A stretch of DNA of 64,000 nucleotides from Metridium senile (lineage: Eukaryota; Cnidaria; Anthozoa; Actiniaria; Metridiidae), in contig OX459104.1 in the NCBI GenBank assembly GCA_949775045.1, positions 13,999,476 to 14,063,475 of the forward strand, written 5' to 3'. The position numbers and the translations under genes are program-made. The notes below the pieces were generated by a model. The model was not told where the DNA came from and searched no databases. It saw only the letters and a program-made list of their open reading frames with translations. This document shows, piece by piece, positions 56,340 to 64,000 of the stretch. Within the stretch, counting starts at the first letter, position 1. The number at the start of each line of letters is the position of its first letter.

Positions 56340-57805
56340 AATAAACTCGGCGAAAACTTACATTTTTCAAACTTATTATAATACTAATACATTAGTTAAA
56401 GGTTTATTATCATTATTGGAGTGTTTAAGTTTAATGATACACATAATAACATGTGTTTGATTCTTGAATCGAAGTACTAGCTGTTGTGTTTGTGTTTCGG
56501 TCCGGCGGGATTCTTAATAGCTCTTATCGTAGATGAGCACGCCATTCCCACGAACCAGCGGTATCGCCATGAGCGTAACATGAAAACGAGATTCATCTCT
56601 AGCAAAGATGTTTACTACAGATCAACACATCATCGCGTCGTTTTGATAAATATATTTGATCGATATAGACTGTTATTTCTGCATTCCCAACTATGATCAA
56701 ACAGTACAGAGTCTTTGGATGCATGAACAGAAGTTCTAAAGTAGAATACAGTGGTTTATCATAACATTTACTACAACTATCGAACAAGAAGTCACTCACT
56801 GAATGACTCGTCAATATAGTCGAGAGAACACTCCGGCTACCAAACGTTCCCGTAGATTTAAAGCCAACATTTCGAATCTGAATGCTTTATTAAACTAATT
56901 GAAGAACAGAGAATCCATGAAAACCGCAAACTATGCCCAAACAAAGTGTTAACAGTAGAAAAAGTAGTAAAAGCATTGTTACCGGGGAATGCGTATTACA
57001 ACACAAACGTATTAAAGTTCAAGACGGCTTCAACAAGAACTTAACTCTTCATACCTCTCATCTTACAGAGCTTGATTCTTTTGTAAAAAAAAAAAAAACA
57101 ATCTAGTCCTGACGAAACTCTAAAAAGGATTACATTTCGTTGTAAGTCAATATTTTGTTGGCATGAGACTGAAAGTCACGAAGCTGTTGAGAATTACGAT
57201 GAATAGCTAGAGAATGCGATAACTATAGTTAAAGGAAGATTGATTAAAAATGATCTACCCAAGAAATAAGAAGCCACAGAAGTATATCCTCGCTTCTGAC
57301 AAATTATCTGGCCTCCAAGTGGTTTAATAAAGAATTCAGACTGCGTATGTTGGCTTCGAAAGTAAGAATGTCGACGTATTTTGACGGGTCATTCAGTGAG
57401 TGACTTCTTGTTCGATAGTTGTAGTAAATGCCATGAGAAACCACTGTATCCTACTTTGGAACTTCTGTTCCTACATCCAAAGATTCTGTAGTGGTTGACC
57501 ATAGTTGTTGAGGCCGAAATAACTTTCTATATCCAATATATCTATCAAAATGATGCGATGATTTGTTTATCTGTAGTAAATATCTTTGCTAGCAAAGCAA
57601 AGCTAGACCCGGTATCAGACAGCGGTATCATGGCGATTATGCTGGATTGTTGGACTCACGTGTCCATCTATAATAAGAGCTATTAAAGCGCTTTCAAAAC
57701 TGATCGCTTGTCGGAAATAAGTTCGGCGAAAAGTTACATTTGTCAAACTTATCATCACACTAATACATTAGTTAATGGTTTATTATCATTATTGGAGTGT
57801 GTTTG
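56340..57805. mobile_element. Large fold-back structure inside direct repeats
   Basis: Inverted arms (about 56500-56840 and 57370-57700) share 'actcactgaatgac', 'agtagtaaatgcc'-like and 'gatgcgatgat' blocks. Outside them are ~75-bp direct repeats (about 56347-56425 and 57728-57803, 'actaatacattagtta' ... 'ttattatcattattggagtg'). The ~530-bp centre may hold decayed coding sequence, but I recognise no domain. One arm also occurs at about 26166-26335. Confidence 0.7.
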
Positions 57806-58784
57806 AATTAGTAAACACCGAATTACCGTAATAAATCAGTATATTTTGTATATTTGTTTGCATAAGTGACATTGACCATACTGCTCGTGCGTGGCATTTT
57901 GGCGATGAAGATGAAAAATAAAGCCATGCAAAACCTAGACTCGGATTTCACAGAATCCCAAGTAACTAGACGCCATCTGGGCGATCACTCGGGCTTCAAA
58001 TGAGACATGATGTCACGGTATTCAAAGTGTGACATATCACATTCATTATTAATAACTGGTCGCTGGAATAGGGAAATATAGTCAAAAATCATACACAAAT
58101 ATCATAAGAGTTTACTATGGAAATCAGTAGACTGGTAATCATGCCCCAAAAATTCCGTCCACGTGACCAATTTTTTTTGTACCCTGTGATCGCTTCTGGC
58201 CAATCATTTTGCTCAAAACTGGTCATGTGGTACAAAAAGACACACCCCCAAGGCCAAATTTTCAACATACATTTAGCCCTCCAATTTCAGGACCACGACG
58301 AAAAAAACCGTTTGCATTTTTAGACTCGGGCTTTTCCGTACACGGAGCCTGAGTAACTAGGCTGTCTTTTTTTATGAATACAAATTCAGACGTTTTGGGT
58401 CTCCATTGGCGTAACGTTTGTTGCTTGCACGATGACGATATTCAAAATACAAAACTGATTTATTTGAAAAGAAAACGAAATAAATTAGTTCGAGCTTGAG
58501 CTCGTGTTTAGCAATGACGTATTATATCTGAGCAGGGGAAGAACTAGGGGGTGTCCCTTCAGGCACCGGACACTCCCCAGCGCCGTAATTACCCCCTTTT
58601 TATTTAAGACATTTACACACCCTACATAAACCCCTTAACCCCTTAACACCCCTTAACACCTTAAGAGCCCTTCGATTGCAATTGGGATACCCCCTAACAG
58701 ATGTCTGGATACGCCCCTGCTGATAGTGTCATCTTGTCGTCTTCTGTCTTTGTTCGACTCCTGTGATAGAATTGGGCATTTTGC
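57806..58784. other. No gene seen
   Basis: AT-rich to mixed sequence. A frame at 58117-58323 has no domain. The 'ccccttaacacccctt' run near 58625 is a small repeat. Confidence 0.4.
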
Positions 58785-59390
58785 TGACGGGCTATAGTCC
58801 ATCAAAAAACGCCATTTTCGAGCATTTTGCACGGGCTGAAGTCCATTAAAAATTGTCATTTTCGAGCATTTTACACGGGCTGAAGTCCATCAAAAATCGT
58901 CATTTTCGAGCATTTTACACGGGCTGAAGTCCATCAAAAATCGTCATTTTGGGTCATTTTGCACGGGCTAAAGACCATCAAAAATCGTCATTTTCGAGCA
59001 TTTTAAATGGGCTATAGTCCAATAAAAATCGTTAGTTTCGAGCATTTTGCATGGGCCTTAGTCCATTAAAAATCGTCATTTTTTGTCATTGTTGAGCATG
59101 TTGCATGGGCTATAGTCTATCCAAAATCGACAATTTAGGTCATTTGTGAGCATTTTGCATGGGCTATAGTCCATTAAAAATCGTCATTTTTGGTCATTGT
59201 TGAGGATGTTGCATGAACAATAATAGCCAATCAACAATCGTCATTTTTGGCCATTTTGCATGAGCGATAACGCATCAAAAATCGTAATTTTTGAGACATT
59301 TTACAGACTATAATTCCCATCAAAAATCCTTATTTTTGACACTTTGGGGCATTTTGTATGAGCTACATCCCATCAATAATCATCACTTTC
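58785..59390. repeat. 44-bp satellite array
   Basis: The phase marker 'gggctgaagtcc' or 'gggctatagtcc' recurs at 58789, 58833, 58877, 58921, 58965, 59009 and 59053, exactly 44 bp apart. The later units (from about 59107) are about 54 bp with an extra 'tcattgttgagcat' piece. Each unit contains 'aaaaatcgtcatttt'. Confidence 0.95.
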
Positions 59391-61122
59391 ACTCTTAATC
59401 ATCATCTTTATCAAGATTACAAAACAATACACGACAGTTTTTTTGCAGATAAATAATTATGCTTTATTTATGTCTATTTACAAATAATATATATATATTA
59501 ATGTATCCAGTTAATAGATCATTTATCGAATTGTTTGAGTCGGAATCGTAACAAAATGAAAACCTTTAAAAGCCCGTTAAAACTAGCAATGTTTGTCGCG
59601 CGATATAAGCGGAAAATTCAACTGCGATTTTAGAGCATATCTAGATTTCGTATGACTGTTGAAATTTCAGTGCCGTGTGCGTGCCTTGCCGCGACCGTGA
59701 TGTTTATATAACTTTGATGTGCCTTGCCGTGCCTTGACCGCGTTCGTGCCGTGAGCTTTTCATAGTCATACGAAATCTACTCTTTCGACCTCAAAATAAT
59801 CAATGTTCCGTGGATTAAAACTTCTAGTTCACAAACGTCTTCATCTGCTGTCGCTTCGTCTTAAGTTCCTATGACACCGATTTCAGCTTCGATTCTGAGA
59901 AAAAAAATCCTTAGTTTAGGAGTTAAGACACAGCAGTGAAAATCACCGATTCATATATTTTATATAGTTAATTACTCTTGAAACTTGTATTTTAATTGTG
60001 ATGGAAACTGTAAAAACCTATCATGCGAAAAAAACATCGCCACATTAGCATGACGCTATCACTGGCAAAGTATTGAAATTTTGTGGGAAACTCATAACAA
60101 TAACTAATTCGTATGAATAATAGTAAAACTAAACAGAATACCATTAAACTGATTAAGATATGCATTTTTGAAGCTAAATATTTCTGTGGATTTTCTTTTT
60201 TACAAAAAAATGTATGCTATTCGCCATTTTCATATCGTGCAAGGGACTGGGTACGAAAAACTAATTTGATTATGATTCCAAAAAAAATAACCACGTCTCA
60301 TGGGAGAGAATATAAGCTTATTGACCAAGTTTCAGGACGTTTGACTAAATATAAAACAAATTATGAGCATCTAAACTATGCCAAAATTACAGAGAAATGT
60401 ATGCTGTCCTTCCAAAACGTCCTTCCAAACCATACATTCTTTGTATTTTCGAAAAAAAAAAAAAAAAACCATAATTTCGTTGCAATTTGCACAAACTTGT
60501 TCAAACTTTCAATTCTTTCTAATTTGTATTTGTTCTTTCCTGTGAAGGGGTTTATTTTTGAATTAAATTAATTTTGAGAAACTTGGTTCCCGTCCCTTGC
60601 TCGATATGGAAAAGGCTAATTAGCATGACCACGGGGCTCGCCCGGCATACGTTGCCCGCTGACAATTCTCCACTTTCGCATAACCATAATGCCTTCTGGT
60701 TTTTTTTTTTTTTTGGAAAGTAGAGAGTAGAGCAGATTTCGTACGGCTATGAAAAGCTCACGGCACGAACGCGCGGTCAAGGCAAGTCAAAAAATTTGGG
60801 AACAACACGATGTCGGGAAGCCAGGCACACGGCATTTTTCACAGACATAGGGAATCAGCTTTTCATATCTTTGTAACAAAGTTTAAGTTTAAATGTTCAT
60901 TTTTTTGAGGGCAATCTCTTTAAATCTAACAATCCCCTTGAATCAATTTCCATATTATTAATGTGGCAAATTTGATAGTAAAAGTTTTTTGTCAATGAAG
61001 GATACATGTGAGCTAGTAGCTAGCACTCTTCTACTTCAACGACGAAATGAAATTCGGAACGTTACTAGAACTTTTTATACAGTATATATATAAATTACCA
61101 ATTGATACTATTTGTTTTCTGA
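59391..61122. other. No gene; small inverted repeats
   Basis: 59648-59790 is bounded by 'agatttcgtatgact' and its inverse, with 'gccttgccgtgcc' repeats inside. A related half is at about 60730-60790. The 152-codon frame at 60113-60571 is low-complexity and AT-rich and is not supported. Confidence 0.5.
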
Positions 61123-61500
61123 GAAACATCGACGCAGTCCACACTAGTTTAACCGCTAGTTATCGTACATTTTTACTCTAATTGTTCACTTAGAAACATC
61201 GACGCAGTCCACACTAGTTTAACCGCTAGTTATCGTACATTTGTACTCTAATTGTTTCCTTATAAACACCGACTGCGCGCAGTCCACACTAGTTAAACCG
61301 CTAGTTATCATACATTTTAACTCCAATTGCGTTCTTAGAAACATCGACGCAGTCCACACTAGTTTAACCGCTAGTAACCCATATTTTTACTCCAATGTGT
61401 TAATTATATAACAGTGACGCAGCTCACACTAGTTTAACCGCTAGTTATCGCACATATTTATACCAACTACCCTCTTAGAAACACCGTCGCAGCACTTAAT
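61123..61500. repeat. ~70-bp satellite array
   Basis: About six units of 'gaaacatcgacgcagtccac' then 'actagtttaaccgctagtta' at 61123, 61193, 61263 and onward. The unit resembles the end block of MITE family D (7005, 19800, 25715), so the array probably arose by amplification of that end. It lies immediately after the stop of the LGR gene and may be in its 3' UTR. Confidence 0.9.
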
Positions 61501-61544
61501 AGTTATCGTTCATATTTAGTACAATTGTTGATATTTTGTATTCA

Positions 61545-64000
61545 CTACACTGCAGTTCTTCTGTCAATAAGTACCGGTCTTTCTTTAGCGACATTGTGTT
61601 CCACAGTCACATCCTCATTTAATTGTTTTGAGTTCAGATTCTCTGAAGAAGAAGCTTTCTTTGGGCAACTTTGTTTAGGCTTATCTTGCCCAATTATTGT
61701 CTGTTCGGTGCTGTTTTCATTAGAACACTTGGAGTTCTCGTTTTCAATAGAAGCAGCTGAGTTCCTACCGCTAGATCGCTGGCTCAAGGCCGTGAGTTTA
61801 AAGGCGGCTGGTAACGAATACCGTCGGTTAAACTTTAACGACGGCACTCTCAATGTCATTCTCCCGTCACTTTGAGTTTCCGGCGTACAGATGACGTCAC
61901 TGGCACGTGATCCGTTACGTAACTCCACAGGAATCCCGCTCATTGATAATCGTTTTTTCGTTAATGTAAACTGTATCATAGGTGGAACTGGCGAGTTTTG
62001 CACACGCCTGCAAATATTGAGACAGTCTTTTTTGAACTGATACGTAAAGATAGCATAGAGGAATGGATTTGCACAGGAGTTAAGTGGAAATATAAACACT
62101 GTAAAGACTTTAGCTTGTTCCAAACTGACGAAAGTCGAGCCGAACGCCGCTGGCAACGCGATGATTACGATGGGAGCCCAACACAAAAAGTCGGTTACTA
62201 CCAATAGTGCCATGCGCATTGCGACTTGCGTGTCGCTCGTGTTCCACGCGTTGGATCCGCGAATCTCGAAGTAGATTCTCACATAGCAGCCGAAGATGAC
62301 GACAAACGCGATAAAGTTGAAGCTCAACAACAGCGTGACGAAAGCGACTGATTGGACGTCCCCAGTCTCAAACGGTAGACAGATGCTGAACTTGGTATAG
62401 TCGCTCACTTTGACCAGCGGTAGTGTTGCAATTATAAACGCCATGAACCAACCGCTGGCCATCACGATGGCTGTTTTCCGCAGGCTCATCTTTCGATCGA
62501 CGTGAAGTGCATGTCTTATAGCGATATACCGCTCTATAGTAATGACCGCTAGAGTGAAGACGGAAGATTCGCTCGACAGCACTGCTAGGAAGCCAGCGGT
62601 TTTACATCCTAAACTTTGCTGCCATTCAACTCCATGGCGACGAAAGTTGCCAATAGTTGACGCGTCGACGATTGCTAGGCAACCAAGATAGATTCCCATG
62701 CACAAATCAGCGACTGCCAAGTTGATGATTAAGAACTTTGAAACATCCAATTTATTCTTAGATAAGATGATCACTATGATAACCACCGCGTTGCCTAGCA
62801 ACGCTAACATGAAGACTATCCACACCCCTACCCTTAGCAACCACGATCCCATTAGGTCTTCACAAGGAAAGAAGGGATCGGGCAGAGGGGTGCAGTTCAC
62901 TTCACGATGACCACTATCGTATGATTCACCAAAGTTATTATCCGAGCCATAAGGTATGTTTGTCAGCGGTTCGGCAGTACTTTCGTAACCAGACCCCTCA
63001 CTGTCTTGCGCGAATACAGGATCTAGGGGCGCTGACCCGTATCCCGAAAGATCATCATCATCATGTTGAACTGTATCGTTCCCAGGACTTCCAACACTGA
63101 GATAGGCCCAAGTCCAACCTGTTCCGAGAACTTCTGTCTTCTTGTCGACTGGGGTCAAAGGGACTTCTTGGAGATTTTTACGGAATTCACAGCAATGGTA
63201 AGGGTAGCTTGCTTCGACCGAGCGAACGTTTGGTAGGCTGTCGGCTAATATCTCCTTTAAACGTTTGTTACCACGCAGTTTTAACTTTCGTACCCTGTTC
63301 ATTCCTTTGGATGGTAGCTTTGGGAAGTCGTTGTAGCTGAGGTCCCTAGGAAAAGAATGAATGGATAAAAGAATAAATGGGATGGACGAATGGGTGGACG
63401 AATGAATAGATGAATGAGTGGATGAATGAATAGATGAATGAGTGGATGAATGAATAGATGAATGGGTGGATGAATGAATAGATGAATGAGTGGATGAATG
63501 AATAGATGAATGAGTGGATGAATGAATAGATGAATGGGTGGATGAATGAATAGATGAATGGGTGGATGAATGAATAGATGAATGGGTGGATGAATGAATA
63601 GATGAATGGGTGGATGAATGAATAGATGAATGAGTGGATGAATGAATAGATGAATGAGTGGATGAATGAATAGATGAATGGGTGGATGAATGAATAGATG
63701 AATGGGTGGATGAATGAATAGATGAATGAGTGGATGAATGAATAGATGAATGAGTGGATGAATGTGGTAAAAAAAATTCACGATAGTTTCTTGTGGTATG
63801 TCCTCTTATTTACCACGGTTGGCGCCATCTCATCGTCTAAATTGTAGACGTAGACGATTCGATGACGCCAACCGTGGTAAATAAGAGGACATACCACGCG
63901 AAACTATCGTAAATTTGTTAAATGGAGAGGAGCAAGGATAAGATATAAATTAAAGTCAATTCGTCACTTACAATTCAGTTAGTGATTTCAGTGGTATGAA
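61545..64000 (-). CDS. LGR-type (glycoprotein-hormone-receptor-like) GPCR, 3' part
   Basis: Exons on minus: a penultimate exon entering from beyond 64000 and ending at 63972 (donor gtaagt), then the last exon 63345-61545 after acceptor cctag. The junction reads SLTELDLSYNDFPKLPSKGM, a leucine-rich repeat, so the join is in frame. Numbering from the Met at 63302: YPYHCCEF 33-40 (hinge Cys cluster), an acidic hinge with DDDD and Tyr-Asp/Glu sites, FFPCEDLMG 144-152 (counterpart of the FNPCEDIMG segment next to TM1), seven TMs from 154 with N171, D199, ERY 257-259, W285, C233/C308, SICLP 306-310 and NPFLY 412-416, then a ~165-residue Ser-rich tail. In this family the LRR ectodomain binds a cystine-knot hormone and the 7TM couples to G proteins. 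Sea anemones are known to have such a receptor. The upstream LRR exons lie outside the window. Confidence 0.93.
63352..63768. repeat. 24-bp minisatellite (GAAT/GGAT/AGAT based)
   Basis: Units of the type 'gatgaatgagtggatgaa' plus 'tgaata', about 16 copies, alternating 'gagtgg' and 'gggtgg'. The minus-strand IHPLIHLF-repeat frame is an artefact. Confidence 0.95.
63780..63910. mobile_element. Intronic fold-back MITE
   Basis: Arms of about 58 bp ('acgatagttt' ... 'tggtatgtcctcttatttac' ... 'cacggttggcg') inverted around a short 'aaattgtagacgt' loop. It lies about 60 bp from the donor of the upstream LGR exon. Confidence 0.9.

Larger units (their letters stand above)
63346..63971 (-). other. Last intron of the LGR gene
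   Basis: 626 bp, gtaagt ... cctag. It contains the 24-bp minisatellite at 63352-63768 and a hairpin MITE at 63780-63910, and little else. The minisatellite begins within a few bases of the acceptor on its upstream side. Confidence 0.9.

Noticed and set aside
60113..60571. 152-codon frame on plus strand
   Set aside because: AT-rich, Lys/Asn/Phe-biased composition with a poly-A run coding a Lys block; no domain, no promoter or splice context.
63299..63781. 160-codon minus-strand frame of IHPLIHLF repeats
   Set aside because: Translation of the intronic 24-bp minisatellite of the LGR gene.

Overview
The window looks like nuclear DNA from a cnidarian, probably an anthozoan (sea anemone or coral). 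The grounds are: intron-poor rhodopsin-class receptor genes in a tandem cluster; a type-A leucine-rich-repeat glycoprotein-hormone-type receptor whose whole 7TM part lies on one long last exon; a large cysteine-rich/PIN-like gene of a family I recall as abundant in cnidarian protein sets; canonical GT-AG introns; AT-rich spacers; and many TA-flanked hairpin elements. The species cannot be told from the sequence.

Layout. 1-8.3 kb is repeats: a ~100-bp satellite, a LINE 3' relic, a 436-bp tandem duplication, a tRNA-like sequence and several fold-back elements. 8.3-9.4 kb holds an intronless orphan GPCR (+). 10.7-17.7 kb is bounded by ~180-bp near-identical inverted repeats flanked by TA. It contains one apparently intact gene on the minus strand with five coding exons (1507 codons), reconstructed here from splice sites that all join in frame. 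17.7-23.2 kb is repeats, including a clear nested insertion. 23.9-54.3 kb carries five related intronless GPCR genes: one on minus, then four on plus. The four plus copies are two A+B pairs separated by about 14 kb, so a two-gene segment was duplicated, and one A copy has lost its first ~53 codons. A retroelement fragment of Penelope type, a LINE tail and MITEs landed in only one of the two segments. 54.3-61.5 kb is repeats and satellites. 61.5-64.0 kb (-) is the last exon, last intron and the tip of the penultimate exon of an LGR-type receptor gene that runs off the right edge.

The confident protein-coding content is therefore mostly receptors for extracellular ligands (six complete or partial rhodopsin-type genes plus one LGR), alongside one TIR-bounded nuclease-like gene that is the best candidate for something undescribed. 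There is no operon-like organisation. Each gene appears to be its own transcription unit. TATA boxes at identical distance (81 bp) from the ATG are visible for the two B-type receptors.
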